A DNA stretch of 43,334 bases, from NCBI GenBank assembly GCA_902494935.1, contig CABUVH010000004.1, positions 1 through 43,334 on the forward strand, given 5' to 3'. This stretch comes from an uncultured Collinsella sp. (GTDB lineage Bacteria; Actinomycetota; Coriobacteriia; Coriobacteriales; Coriobacteriaceae). A program made the position numbers and the translations under genes. This document shows, piece after piece, positions 7,908 through 16,594 of the stretch (position 1 is its first letter; each line of letters opens with the position of its first letter). The notes beneath the pieces are model-generated. The model was not told the origin of the DNA. It was given only the letters and a program-made list of their open reading frames with translations, and made no database searches.

Positions 7908-8711
7908 ATGGCCCAAGCTGCCAACCGTGCTTTTGCCGACGAACGCCGTACCGCCATTATGGAAATGCTCGAGCATAATGCCTCGGTGCAGGTAGCAGAA
8001 ATCGCCCAGACCTTTGGCGTGTCCTCCGTCACCGCCCGCGCCGACCTGGACGCACTCGCCGAAGCAGGCAAGTTGCGCCGCACGCATGGTGGCGCCGTGT
8101 CGCTCCATAAACGCCTGACCGTCTCCACGCAGGATCGCCGTATCAATGTCAACGTCGCTGCCAAGCAGGCCATCGCGCAAAGCGCCATCGAGCTTGTCAA
8201 TGACGGCGACACGCTGCTCGTCGACTCGGGCACCACGGCGCTCGAGTTCGTCCGGCTCCTCGATCAACGCGACGGCATCACCGTTATCACGGCCGACATT
8301 ACCATCGCCGATTATATCGACGAGAGCATGCCCTCGGTCGATGTCGTCATGCTGGGCGGGGCACTGCGCAAAGGCCATCGCTATCTGTACGGCCCACTTA
8401 CCATGCAGGCGCTCCAAATGGTCCACGCCGACCTTGCCGTCATGTGCCCTGGCGCTTTTGTTCCCGGCTGCGGCTTTACGACCGACTTTCCCCAGATGGC
8501 CGAGACCAAAACGGCTATGATCGCCGCGGCCCATCAAAGCGTCGCCCTCTTGGACGCCAGCAAGGTTAACGGACGCGGCATGTACCGTTTTGCCGAGCTT
8601 GCCGACGTCGACACCATCGTGATGGACCGTGATCCCGATGGCGCCGTCGCCACCTCAATCGCCGAAGTCACCGACAGCGCACGTCCAGCCCTCATCATCG
8701 CCGGCGCTTAA
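7908..8711 (+). CDS. DeoR-family transcriptional regulator
   Basis: 267 residues from the chosen start. The N-terminal DeoR winged helix reads RRTAIMEMLEHNASVQVAEIA and FGVSSVTARADLDAL, then LRRTHGGAV, the family hallmark. The C-terminal DeoRC sensor domain, related to sugar-phosphate isomerases, includes DGDTLLVDSGTTALEF and TADITIADYI and probably binds a sugar phosphate. The ATG at 7908 follows GGAG at 7899-7902; an ATG at 7851 would add 19 residues but lacks a clear ribosome binding site. It is divergent from the aldolase gene, which suggests control by an upstream metabolite such as a tagatose or fructose phosphate. That ligand is an inference. Confidence 0.87.
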   Translation: MAQAANRAFADERRTAIMEMLEHNASVQVAEIAQTFGVSSVTARADLDALAEAGKLRRTHGGAVSLHKRLTVSTQDRRINVNVAAKQAIAQSAIELVNDGDTLLVDSGTTALEFVRLLDQRDGITVITADITIADYIDESMPSVDVVMLGGALRKGHRYLYGPLTMQALQMVHADLAVMCPGAFVPGCGFTTDFPQMAETKTAMIAAAHQSVALLDASKVNGRGMYRFAELADVDTIVMDRDPDGAVATSIAEVTDSARPALIIAGA

Positions 8712-8715
8712 ACAA

Positions 8716-8753
8716 AAACCACCACAAAGGTGCCTGTCCCCTTTGTGGTGGTT
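8716..8753. terminator. Bidirectional terminator
   Basis: A perfect 15-bp stem, AAACCACCACAAAGG (8716-8730) with its complement at 8739-8753. The loop carries CTGTCC, a word repeated in several intergenic hairpins here. It serves the convergent DeoR and flavodiiron genes. Confidence 0.88.
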
Positions 8754-8776
8754 TGAGCATTAAAAGCGAAATATCG

Positions 8777-9937
8777 CTACTTGGAAAGCTCGTCGGCGAG
8801 AACCTCGATCTGAGCGCGCGAGGCGTCGTTGAGCGAACCCAGGACGGTCACCTTGTTCTGCGCCAGCGTGATGTCCTTCATGCCCTCGAGCTCCTTGGTC
8901 ATAACCTTGGCAGCTGCGGGCGCCCAGGAACCGGACTCGACAAGCGCCACGGTGCGGTTCTGGTAGGCATGCTCGGCGAGCGTGTGGATAAAGGTGCTCA
9001 TGCACGGGAAGATCTCGCCCTGATAGGTAATGGAGGCGAGCACCAGACGGTCGTAGCGGAACGCATCCTCAACGGCCTCGGCCATGTCGTCGCGAGCCAG
9101 ATCAAAGACGGAGACCTTCTGGCCGCGAGCCTCGAGCGCAGATGCGAGCTCCTCAACGGCAGCCTTCAGATGGCCATACACACTCGCATAGGCGATCGTG
9201 ATGCCCTCGTCCTCGGGCTGGTAGCTCGACCAGGTGTTGTAAGTGTCGAGGTAGTAGCCCAGGTTCTCGGTCAGCACAGGACCATGGAGCGGGCAGATGA
9301 TCTGGATATCCAGATCGGCGGCCTTCTTGAGCACGGCCTGCACGAACTTGCCGAACTTACCGACGATGCCAAAGTAGTAGCGGCGAGCCTCGCAAGCCCA
9401 ACCCTCGGGATCCTCGACGTCGTTGGCGCCAAACTTGCCAAAGCCGTCGGCACTAAAGAGCACCTTGTCGGTGGACTCGTAGGAGAAGATCACCTCGGGC
9501 CAGTGAACGTTGGGGGCGCCGATAAAGGTCAGGCTGTGGCCGCCCAGGTCGAGCACATCGCCCTCTTTGACGACCATCTTGCGCTCGGGGTAGTCGGTGC
9601 CAAAGTAGTTGACCATCATGCGGAAGGCACCCATGCTAGCCACAATCTGGGCCTGGGGATAGCGCTCCATAAAGGCGGCGATGCCGGCGGAGTGATCGGG
9701 CTCCATGTGATGGACGACCAGGTAGTCGGGCGTACGGCCATCGAGCACGGCCTCGAGGTTGCCGAGCCACTCGTCAACAAAACCGCCGTCGACCGAATCG
9801 GCGACAGCGATTTTATCGCCCAAGATAACATAGCTGTTATATGCCATGCCGTTCTCGGACACGTCGTACTGGCCCTCAAACAGGTCAATGTCGTGATCGT
9901 CGACGCCAATGTAGCGGATATCCTTGGTGATCTCCAT
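8777..9937 (-). CDS. Flavodiiron protein (FprA-type, O2/NO reductase)
   Basis: 386 residues. The N-terminal metallo-beta-lactamase-like domain (about 1-250) carries the diiron ligands HHMEPDH (H-x-E-x-D-H), a His in PNVHWPEV, the Asp in FSADGFG and the His in CPLHGPV. The C-terminal flavodoxin-like FMN domain (about 255-386) begins IAYASVYGHLKAA. Such proteins reduce oxygen to water or nitric oxide to nitrous oxide in the cytosol of anaerobes, using electrons from rubredoxin or F420-type donors. The start is the ATG at 9937 behind AGGAGG on the minus strand; 19 further in-frame codons upstream are unlikely to be used. It appears monocistronic. No redox partner gene is adjacent, and the gene seems unrelated to the sugar functions around it. 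Confidence 0.92.
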   Translation of the reverse strand: MEITKDIRYIGVDDHDIDLFEGQYDVSENGMAYNSYVILGDKIAVADSVDGGFVDEWLGNLEAVLDGRTPDYLVVHHMEPDHSAGIAAFMERYPQAQIVASMGAFRMMVNYFGTDYPERKMVVKEGDVLDLGGHSLTFIGAPNVHWPEVIFSYESTDKVLFSADGFGKFGANDVEDPEGWACEARRYYFGIVGKFGKFVQAVLKKAADLDIQIICPLHGPVLTENLGYYLDTYNTWSSYQPEDEGITIAYASVYGHLKAAVEELASALEARGQKVSVFDLARDDMAEAVEDAFRYDRLVLASITYQGEIFPCMSTFIHTLAEHAYQNRTVALVESGSWAPAAAKVMTKELEGMKDITLAQNKVTVLGSLNDASRAQIEVLADELSK

Positions 9938-10066
9938 CAGGCAAAGCCTCCTAGATAGACAAAAGAGCCCGTCTATCATAACACTCGGCAGCATCCCAAC
10001 TGTTATCTGCCATCATCCTTACCGATTGTTTTTGAGGCAGAATATACCGCCGTTTACCTGCACAAA
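9938..10066 (-). promoter_or_regulatory. Upstream region of the flavodiiron gene
   Basis: 129 bases between two minus-strand genes. TATGAT on the minus strand (9975-9980) could be a -10 box; no good -35 is spaced correctly. The AGGAGG ribosome binding site lies at 9946-9951. Confidence 0.35.
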
Positions 10067-11098
10067 CTATGCTCGCGGTATCGCCGTGCTATGTCGAATG
10101 ATGAGCCGGCCGGGAATACGAATGGCAACAGTTTTGCCCGCCGTACCCGCCTCGGGAACCGCATGCTCGAATACCTCGCGTCCGCGCTGATGTAGATCGA
10201 ATCGCACGGTCGTGAGCTCATTATGCGCGACAAAGTCGTCGAGCGAGTCATCGACGCCCACCACGCTTACGTCCTCGGGCACGCGCAAGCCGCTATCGCG
10301 CAGCGCTGCAATTGCGCCATTTGCCATCTGATCGTTTGCCGCGTAAATCGCCGTCATGGTGCGGTCGTGTTCGGCCAGATACCTACCGGCCTCGTAACCG
10401 CTGTTGGCAGACCAGTCGCCCTCGAGCGGCTCTGCCGGCTCAATGTGTTTACGCTCGAGTGCATCCTGCCAACCGGCACGACGAAATTGTTCGTCAACCG
10501 AGAACGACGGGCCGCCAATATAGCGAATTTGCTCGTGCCCCAGCTCAAACAGGTGATCCATAAGCAATAGCGAGCAGCCGTAATGGTCGGAATCGACCGT
10601 GGTCACCCGCGGATGCGCGTACATGGTAACGATGACCGTACCAATGCCCGGCAGTGGATCAAACGTCTCAAAATCAGGCGCCATGCGACTCATGCCGATA
10701 ATGATGCCGTCCACGGGCAATGCGGCCATACGACGCGTGGCCTCGGCAAGCGAAAACTCCTCGGTCTTGGACATCTCGACCAGCGTGATGGCGCAATTAT
10801 GCTCGCGAGCAGCGCTGGCGATGCCGTCGATCATTGAGAGGTTGCCAAACTTGGTGACATCGTTGACGCACAGGCCGACCGAATGATAACGGCCGTCGCG
10901 CAGCGAGCGACCGGCATAACTCGGACGAAAGCCGAGCTTTTGCATAGCGGCCTGCACGCGCTGGCGCGTCTGCTCGTTAACGTTAGGCAAGCCGTTGGCG
11001 ACGCGCGAAACCGTCTGCTGCGAAACGCCGGCAGCGCGGGCGACGTCGGCCATGGAGACCGGACGCGAACTGGTATCGTTGGACGGGCGCCTTGCCAC
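10067..11098 (-). CDS. LacI-family regulator, GalR-like, divergent from galKT
   Basis: 343 residues. The N-terminal LacI helix-turn-helix is VSMADVARAAGVSQQTVSRVANG (recognition-helix pair QQ) followed by the hinge with YAGRSLRDG. A periplasmic-binding-protein-like sugar sensor spans about 65-340, with the typical DGIIIG, YAANDQMANG and DVSVVGVDDS. The start is GTG at 11098, with GAAGGTG eight bases before it. It is divergent from galK-galT, and three 16-bp dyads of type ATGTTAACGTACTCAT lie between them, so it is the probable galactose-responsive regulator of both directions. The ligand is inferred from position. Confidence 0.9.
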   Translation of the reverse strand: MARRPSNDTSSRPVSMADVARAAGVSQQTVSRVANGLPNVNEQTRQRVQAAMQKLGFRPSYAGRSLRDGRYHSVGLCVNDVTKFGNLSMIDGIASAAREHNCAITLVEMSKTEEFSLAEATRRMAALPVDGIIIGMSRMAPDFETFDPLPGIGTVIVTMYAHPRVTTVDSDHYGCSLLLMDHLFELGHEQIRYIGGPSFSVDEQFRRAGWQDALERKHIEPAEPLEGDWSANSGYEAGRYLAEHDRTMTAIYAANDQMANGAIAALRDSGLRVPEDVSVVGVDDSLDDFVAHNELTTVRFDLHQRGREVFEHAVPEAGTAGKTVAIRIPGRLIIRHSTAIPRA

Positions 11099-11190
11099 AG
11101 GATCACCTTCACCCTTGCGAGATCTGAATAGCGTGAATGCCGGCCCGGGCAGAAATACATCCCGCGCCGAGGCCCGCTATCGTCGGACGC

Positions 11191-11206
11191 ATGTTAACGT
11201 ACTCTA
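11191..11206 (+). promoter_or_regulatory. GalR-like operator site 1
   Basis: ATGTTAACGTACTCTA, one base different from the common form at the last two positions, with the central CG dyad of LacI-family operators. It is the site closest to the regulator gene. Confidence 0.65.
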
Positions 11207-11253
11207 CTTTTTCAATCCGCATCTCTTCTGCTTTATAAGTCCATACGGCAGTA

Positions 11254-11263
11254 CCGTTCACGG
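11254..11263 (+). promoter_or_regulatory. CCGTTCACGG motif upstream of galKT
   Basis: Exact CCGTTCACGG, an imperfect palindrome CCGT-TC-ACGG, about 175 bases upstream of galK. Same motif as at 17784, 19673, 20862, 25828, 30932, 38408 and 38485. Confidence 0.6.
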
Positions 11264-11313
11264 CTGAATTTCTACCGATTACCAGATTCTCAAAAAGTGA
11301 CAAGCGATGTGTT

Positions 11314-11329
11314 ATGAGTACGTTAACAT
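11314..11329 (-). promoter_or_regulatory. GalR-like operator site 2
   Basis: ATGTTAACGTACTCAT on the minus strand, flanked by ATAAC, which continues the match with site 3. Confidence 0.7.
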
Positions 11330-11377
11330 AGCCCGTAACGTGCGGTATCGTGAACACTTGGTTCATGCCGCTTTAAG

Positions 11378-11393
11378 TTGTTAACGTACTCAT
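11378..11393 (+). promoter_or_regulatory. GalR-like operator site 3
   Basis: TTGTTAACGTACTCAT, 44 bases before galK and inverted relative to site 2. Sites 2 and 3 share an 18-base core and are spaced about 64 bp centre to centre, which would suit looping or cooperative binding. Confidence 0.7.
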
Positions 11394-11436
11394 AACGACG
11401 CAAAACCCACCCGGGCGCGCCAAGGAAAGGACTCCC

Positions 11437-12642
11437 ATGACCACCCCCGACGAAAAGACACTCGCCACGCTCACCAAGCTATTTGAGGAGGAGTTTGGCC
11501 CCATCGGCGACCGCCAGGTGCTCTACGTGCACGCGCCCGGGCGTTCCGAGATCAGTGGTAATCACACCGATCACGAAGGCGGTCACGTTATCGCCGGCTC
11601 GCTCGATGTCGCTGTCGACGGCATCGCCGTGGCAACCGACTCCAACAAGATTCGCGTCGCCGACGAGGGCTATCCTACGTTTGAGATCACGCTCGACACG
11701 CTGGATGTTCAGGAGTCCGAGAAGGGCACGTCCGCAAGCCTCGTCCGCGGCATGGCGCACGAGATTGCAGCCCTTGGCGTTGAGCCCCAGGGCTTCGACT
11801 TTGCCTTCACCTGCTCCGTCCCCTCGGGCGGCGGTCTTTCGAGCTCCGCTGCTGTCGAGGCGGCATACGGTCGCGCCATGGAGACGCTCTGGGGCGCACC
11901 CGCCATCGAGCCCGTCGCGCTCGCCCAGATGAGCCAGCGCACCGAGAACAACTATTACGGCAAGCCCTGCGGTCTGATGGACCAGGCCGCCGTTTGCTTG
12001 GGCGGCCTCGCCTACATGGACTTTGAGGATCAGGCTCAGCCTAAAACCCAGAAGCTCGAGCTCAACTTTGAGGATCACGGTTATGCGCTCGTGCTCGTTA
12101 AGGTCGGTGCCGACCATGTGGCCGCCACCGACGACTACGCCGCCGTTCCGCGCGAGATGCAGGACGTCGCTGCCGAGTTTGGCAAGGCACGCCTGTGCGA
12201 GGTAAACGTGGCGGACTTTGACGCCAAGCTCCCCGAGCTGCGCGCCAAGCTGGGCGACCGCGCCTGCCTGCGCGCCGTTCACTACTGGTACGAAAACGGC
12301 CTGGTCGATAAGCGCTGGGCTGCCCTGAACGCCGGCGACATCGATCAGTTCCTGGTCCTGACGCGCGAGTCCGGCGCCAGCTCTGCCATGTACCTACAGA
12401 ATGTCGTTGCCAAGCTGGGCTCCGAGCAGCCCTCGATGTATGCCCTGGCACTGGCCGAGCACGTGCTCGACGGCCGTGGCGCCGTCCGTATCCACGGTGG
12501 CGGCTTTGGTGGCACCATCCAGGCCTTCGTGCCGCTCGACCTGGTCGACACCTTTATCACCAAGATGAACGGCTGGCTGGGCGAGGGCTCTGCCCGTCAC
12601 TACGCCATCTCTGACAAGGGGGCTTACGCGGCATGGCTGTAA
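11437..12642 (+). CDS. galK: Galactokinase
   Basis: 401 residues, usual galactokinase length. It phosphorylates alpha-D-galactose with ATP to galactose 1-phosphate, the first committed step of the Leloir pathway, in the cytosol. The galactokinase signature appears as GRSEISGNHTDHEGG near residue 30, the GHMP ATP-binding loop as VPSGGGLSSSAAVE near 125, MDQAAVCLGG supplies the catalytic Asp, and the third GHMP motif is HGGGFGGTIQAF near the C-terminus. In most galactokinases the signature reads GEHTDY; GNHTDH is the form seen in clostridial and related enzymes. The ATG follows AAAGGA. Its last ten bases overlap galT, which indicates translational coupling. Confidence 0.95.
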   Translation: MTTPDEKTLATLTKLFEEEFGPIGDRQVLYVHAPGRSEISGNHTDHEGGHVIAGSLDVAVDGIAVATDSNKIRVADEGYPTFEITLDTLDVQESEKGTSASLVRGMAHEIAALGVEPQGFDFAFTCSVPSGGGLSSSAAVEAAYGRAMETLWGAPAIEPVALAQMSQRTENNYYGKPCGLMDQAAVCLGGLAYMDFEDQAQPKTQKLELNFEDHGYALVLVKVGADHVAATDDYAAVPREMQDVAAEFGKARLCEVNVADFDAKLPELRAKLGDRACLRAVHYWYENGLVDKRWAALNAGDIDQFLVLTRESGASSAMYLQNVVAKLGSEQPSMYALALAEHVLDGRGAVRIHGGGFGGTIQAFVPLDLVDTFITKMNGWLGEGSARHYAISDKGAYAAWL

Positions 12643-14261
12643 TGACTGACGTGCGCGAGGCCGCGCAGAACCTGATCGAGTACGCTATCCACCGATCGAT
12701 GATCGGCCAGGACGATCGCATCTGGGCGTATAACACCATTCTCGAGTGCATCGGTGCTACGGGCCCGGCGCTCGACATGGCCTGGGCGCTCCAGGCCGAA
12801 AAACTCTCGCTCTTGCACCCCGACACCCTGCCCAACTTTGACCTTGAAGGCACACTTGCCGCGCTTGCCGAGGCGGCTGTTGCCAACGGCGCCGCCGAGG
12901 ACACGGCATCGGGCCGCGACCGCATCGCCATGCGCATCATGGGCGCGCTCATGCCAAGGCCTTCGGTTGTAAACGAGGAGTTCAACGGACGCATGGGCGT
13001 CAACGAGCCCCGCGCCGCGACCGACTGGTTCTACGGCCTGTGCTGCGACGCCGGCTACGTGCGCCGTGCCGCCATCGCGCGCAACATCAAATGGAGCACC
13101 CCCACCAACTGGGGCGACCTCGAGATTACCATCAACCTGTCAAAGCCCGAAAAGGACCCGCGCGATATTGCCGCGGCCGGCGCCGCCAAAAACACGGGCG
13201 AGAAGTATCCCGCCTGCCAGCTCTGCATCGAAAACGAAGGCTATCCCGGACGCTCCGCTGCAGCCGACGGCGGCGCCCATCCCGCCCGCCAGAATCTGCG
13301 CGTTATCCCCATTAAGCTCGACGGCGAGCGCTGGGGCTTCCAATACAGCCCGTACGCGTACTTTAACGAGCACTGCATTGCCATGAGCTCCGAGCATCGT
13401 CCGATGCACGTCGACCGCAAGGGGCTGACCTGCCTGCTCGACTTTGTCGACCTGTTCCCGCACTACTTCATTGGCTCCAACGCCGACCTGCCCATCGTGG
13501 GCGGCTCGATTCTGTCGCACGACCACTTCCAGGGCGGCGCGCACGAGTTCCCCATGATGCACGCCGCCGAGGTCTCGCAGTTTAGCGTGCCGGGCTTTGA
13601 CCAGGTCATCGGTACCGTGTTACAGTGGCCGCTTTCGGTGCTGCGACTACGATCGCACGACCGCGCCCAGCTGCTCGACGCCGCCGAGAAGATTATCCTT
13701 GCCTGGCGCGAGTGGACCGATGAGTCGGTTGGCGTCATCGCACACACGGCCGACGGCGTGGCCCACAACACCGTGACGCCCGTCATCCGCCGCGTCGACT
13801 CCCGCGGCAACGCCGGCGGCGAAATCTACGAGGCCTACCTGGCGCTTCGCTGCAACATCACGACCGACGAGCATCCGCTGGGCGTATTCCATCCGCATGC
13901 TGAGTACCACCACATCAAAAAGGAGAACATCGGCCTGATCGAGGTCATGGGCCTGGCCATTTTGCCGCCGCGCTTGGTTCCCGAGCTCGGCGCTGTCCGC
14001 GAGCACCTGCTGGCGGCCAAGGCAGATGCCAGCTACGACCTTGCCGGCGCGCTCGAGGGCGACGACCTTTGCCGCAGCCACGCCGCATGGGCTGAGGACG
14101 TCTTTGCCCGCCGCGCCGACGAGCTTACGGCCGACAACGCCATCGACATCCTGCACGAAGAGGTCGGCGTGGTGTTTGGCCACGTGCTCGACAACGCCGG
14201 CGTCTTTAAGTGGGACGAGGCAGGACGCGCCGCCCAACAGCGCTTTATCGACTCGCTATAG
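12633..14261 (+). CDS. galT: Galactose-1-phosphate uridylyltransferase (type 2)
   Basis: 542 residues, belonging to the Firmicutes-type GalT family rather than the shorter proteobacterial family. It exchanges UDP-glucose and galactose 1-phosphate for UDP-galactose and glucose 1-phosphate. Recognisable segments are FYGLCCDAGYVRR, ATSEHRPMH-like MSSEHRPMH, the region GGSILSHDHFQGG holding the H-x-H nucleophile-type histidines, and FHPHAEYHHIKKENIGLIEVMGLAILPPRL. An alternative ATG three codons in (MTDVREA) is possible. It overlaps galK by 10 bp and ends at a strong terminator. galE, needed to regenerate UDP-glucose, is not in the window. Confidence 0.93.
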   Translation: MAVMTDVREAAQNLIEYAIHRSMIGQDDRIWAYNTILECIGATGPALDMAWALQAEKLSLLHPDTLPNFDLEGTLAALAEAAVANGAAEDTASGRDRIAMRIMGALMPRPSVVNEEFNGRMGVNEPRAATDWFYGLCCDAGYVRRAAIARNIKWSTPTNWGDLEITINLSKPEKDPRDIAAAGAAKNTGEKYPACQLCIENEGYPGRSAAADGGAHPARQNLRVIPIKLDGERWGFQYSPYAYFNEHCIAMSSEHRPMHVDRKGLTCLLDFVDLFPHYFIGSNADLPIVGGSILSHDHFQGGAHEFPMMHAAEVSQFSVPGFDQVIGTVLQWPLSVLRLRSHDRAQLLDAAEKIILAWREWTDESVGVIAHTADGVAHNTVTPVIRRVDSRGNAGGEIYEAYLALRCNITTDEHPLGVFHPHAEYHHIKKENIGLIEVMGLAILPPRLVPELGAVREHLLAAKADASYDLAGALEGDDLCRSHAAWAEDVFARRADELTADNAIDILHEEVGVVFGHVLDNAGVFKWDEAGRAAQQRFIDSL

Positions 14262-14307
14262 CATGCGAGCTCGAACGCACGCACTCAACAAATAGCGTCT
14301 ACACGAC

Positions 14308-14350
14308 AACGGCGCCCGCCGGCAACATCACCGACGGGCGCCGTTTTTGA
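14308..14350 (+). terminator. Rho-independent terminator of galKT
   Basis: AACGGCGCCCG (14308-14318) pairs with CGGGCGCCGTTT (14335-14346), followed by a T-run. The stem resembles the galM terminator at 42615-42647. Confidence 0.92.
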
Positions 14351-14353
14351 GTG

Positions 14354-14422
14354 TAGTCATTGGGGTCATTCTTAAGGGGCGTTCTTAAACGACTAGTCAT
14401 TAAAGAGCGTCCCCAATGACTA
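14354..14422. repeat. Inverted repeat carrying the TCCCCAATGACTAT word
   Basis: A perfect 12-bp arm TAGTCATTGGGG (14354-14365) is inverted at 14411-14422, enclosing AT-rich sequence. TCCCCAATGACTAT at 14410-14423 recurs exactly at 19027-19040 beside another nested repeat, which points to a dispersed intergenic element. Confidence 0.65.
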
Positions 14423-14464
14423 TTTGCGGCCAAGGCAACGCCGGTGTCTTGGCAACGACAGCGA

Positions 14465-14562
14465 AAACGCCCCTAAGCGAGCAAGGTGACGTGAAAGAGG
14501 AGGGCATTGACCTTTTGGTCATGCCCGACGATTGAACGTCAGATTGCCGCTTAGGGGCGTTT
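14465..14562. repeat. Nested inverted repeat between galT and lacC
   Basis: Outer arms AAACGCCCCTAAGCG (14465-14479) and its exact complement (14548-14562) enclose a second hairpin, GGGCAT-GACC over a TTTT loop at 14502-14526. The architecture matches the element at 6558-6682. A further dyad around 14573-14604 (TTACGGCGTTT / AAACGCCGTAA) abuts the lacC stop and may end the lac transcript. Confidence 0.7.
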
Positions 14563-14604
14563 GCAGCGTTGAGCCGTTACGGCGTTTGGTAAAACGCCGT
14601 AACC

Positions 14605-15540
14605 CTACAGTTCAGTCACGACAACGCTGTTGTAGACCTCGTCCCAGCGATCCATGACCAGGTGGCCGGTCTTGGGATCCATGGCGTTGAGCTTGCCGCA
14701 GGTATTGGCGGTCTTGAGCACGGTGACGTCGTCGGCACCAGCAGCAATGGCATGCGCAAAGCCGGCGATGGTCGAGTCGCCGGAACCCGTCGCGTTCACA
14801 GCCGCAATCGCGGGCGTCTTGGCGCGGAACGCGCGGCCCTCATGGAAGCCCACCGAACCGGCAGCGCCCATCGAAACGACAACCCAGGGGATACCGGCAA
14901 AACGGTCATCGGCGGCAAGCGCCTCGCGCAGGGCATCGACATCATCGGTCGTAAAGGACGTACCCAGCAGGCCGTTAATCTCGGTCAGATTGGGCTTTAC
15001 GAGCTCGGGCTTTGCGTCGGACTCCAGTGCGGCCTCCAGCGATGCACCCGAGGTGTCGAGCAGCACCTTGGCGCCCGCCTCCTCGGCGATCTTGACGAGC
15101 TCGGCATAGTAGCCGGCATCGACGCCACGCGGCAGCGAGCCCGAAAGCGTCACGACGTCCGCCTTCGCTGCAAGCTCGGCGAACTTGGCCGTAAAGGCCT
15201 TGAGCTCGGCCGGGGCGATCTGCGGGCCGCTCTCCAGCAGCTCGGTCTGATTACCCTCGTGCAGAATATTCAGGCAAATACGCGTCTCACCGGCGATGGG
15301 CACAAAGTCGTTCTTGACGCCGTCGGCATCCATAAGCTCGGCCATATAGGCACCCATGTGGCCGCCGAGCAGACCGGTCGCGAGCACATCGTCGCCCAAC
15401 TGCAGCAGCACACGGCTCACGTTGAGGCCCTTGCCGCCAGCGGTCTTTTCGGGCGTCACACGGTTAACATCGTCGATGATCAGCTTGTCGAGCTGATAGC
15501 GCGTATCAATCGACGGGTTCATGGTAACGGTCAGAATCAT
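14605..15540 (-). CDS. lacC: Tagatose-6-phosphate kinase
   Basis: 311 residues of the PfkB/ribokinase superfamily. It begins MILTVTMNPSID and carries the first PfkB signature GGKGLNVSRVLLQLGDDVLATG (about 37-58) and the second, with the catalytic Asp, VNATGSGDSTIAG near residue 250. SGSLPRG and VKPN are also typical. It phosphorylates D-tagatose 6-phosphate with ATP to tagatose 1,6-bisphosphate. Overall wording is closer to streptococcal/lactococcal LacC than to 1-phosphofructokinase, and its place in a lacABXC cluster supports this. The start is the ATG at 15540 behind AGGAG. It is the last gene of the operon, 53 bases after lacX. Confidence 0.9.
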   Translation of the reverse strand: MILTVTMNPSIDTRYQLDKLIIDDVNRVTPEKTAGGKGLNVSRVLLQLGDDVLATGLLGGHMGAYMAELMDADGVKNDFVPIAGETRICLNILHEGNQTELLESGPQIAPAELKAFTAKFAELAAKADVVTLSGSLPRGVDAGYYAELVKIAEEAGAKVLLDTSGASLEAALESDAKPELVKPNLTEINGLLGTSFTTDDVDALREALAADDRFAGIPWVVVSMGAAGSVGFHEGRAFRAKTPAIAAVNATGSGDSTIAGFAHAIAAGADDVTVLKTANTCGKLNAMDPKTGHLVMDRWDEVYNSVVVTEL

Positions 15541-15593
15541 GTTGAACTCCTGTTCCGGGGCGGCATGACCCGCCCCAAACATACGATAACTCG

Positions 15594-16475
15594 TTAAAGG
15601 ATCTCGATCTCAAAGCCGCGGGTGACGGTCTCTCCCGGCTTAGCCACCAGGCAGCCGCGCTTGTGCTCCAGGATATCGTCCTCGTCGGAGCAGGTGGACA
15701 GACCACCCCACGGTTCAACAGCCACAAAGTCGCCCTCGGGCTTGCTCCACACAATCAGGTACGGCATATCGGGGAACGTCAGGCGTACGCCCTTGTCCTC
15801 GGTTTTCTTGGTCAGCGTAACCACGCGGCTCTCGAGCACGTCGAAGATGGTCTCCGCGAAGTCGAAGAGTTCGTGGGTAAGCGGCAGGTTCTGGCCGATC
15901 ATGGGGTTCTTGCTACGGTGCTCAACATCAATCAGGCCCGTCGAGGGAACGGCAGTACAGAGCTCGGCGGCCTCACGCTGCTCAAAACGGAGCTCGTAGT
16001 CGTCATAGGACTCGCCCTCGTCGAGCGGGCACTTAAAGCCGGGGTGACCGCCCACAAAGAACGGCATGTCCTCGGTGCTTTCATTGGTCACCTCGTACGA
16101 CACGGCCACCTTTTCCGAATCGATCGTGTAACGAGCAACGATCTTAAACGGATACGGGTACTGCTCGAGCAACTCGGCATGGTCGGTAGAGCTTAGGCTC
16201 AGCGCAACCATGTTGTCGCTCTGTTCCTCGAGCTTCCACTCCTGTTTGCGCGCAAAGCCGTGGCGGGCGAGCTTTACCTCGCGGCCGCCCATGGTCGTTG
16301 CGTGACCGTCACGAAGGCCACCGCAGATCGGGAAACAAATGGGCGCCCGCCCCGACCAGACCGCCGGATCACCCTGCCACAGGTACTCACGGCCGTTGGC
16401 CGCAATAGAAGTGAACGACCCGCCCGCCGTGCTCAGTGCCACGCGGATAGAACCGTTATCAAGAACAAACTCCAT
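15594..16475 (-). CDS. lacX: Aldose 1-epimerase family protein (LacX-like)
   Basis: 293 residues of the galactose-mutarotase-like fold, in the LacX subgroup often encoded with lactose genes. Visible features are GRAPICFPICGGLRDG near residue 45, GFARKQEW, the His in GGHPGFKCPL and VWSKPEGDFVAVEPW near the C-terminus. In the family the His and a late Glu catalyse alpha/beta interconversion of sugars. The LacX substrate has not been firmly established; a mutarotase acting on galactose or galactose 6-phosphate is the natural guess. The start is the ATG at 16475 behind AAGGGAAGG. It lies between lacB and lacC on the same strand and is probably co-transcribed. Confidence 0.85.
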   Translation of the reverse strand: MEFVLDNGSIRVALSTAGGSFTSIAANGREYLWQGDPAVWSGRAPICFPICGGLRDGHATTMGGREVKLARHGFARKQEWKLEEQSDNMVALSLSSTDHAELLEQYPYPFKIVARYTIDSEKVAVSYEVTNESTEDMPFFVGGHPGFKCPLDEGESYDDYELRFEQREAAELCTAVPSTGLIDVEHRSKNPMIGQNLPLTHELFDFAETIFDVLESRVVTLTKKTEDKGVRLTFPDMPYLIVWSKPEGDFVAVEPWGGLSTCSDEDDILEHKRGCLVAKPGETVTRGFEIEIL

Positions 16476-16594
16476 AGGAGCCTTCCCTTTCTTACGACAG
16501 CCCGCCAAGTCAGTGGGGCTGATAGCAAACCGGCCCGCGCCCCATCACAGAAACGCGAGCCGTCAACGGACTAGTTAATTACGCCGGATACCCG

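Noticed and set aside
11191..11393. Reading the ATGTTAACGTACTCAT sites as CcpA cre boxes
   Set aside because: The sites near the other three LacI genes differ in a regulator-specific way, which fits local repressors better than one global CcpA.
14605..15540. Assignment as 1-phosphofructokinase
   Set aside because: The sequence follows LacC closely and lies in a lacABX cluster; no fructose PTS gene is nearby. The two families are related, so some overlap in activity remains possible.
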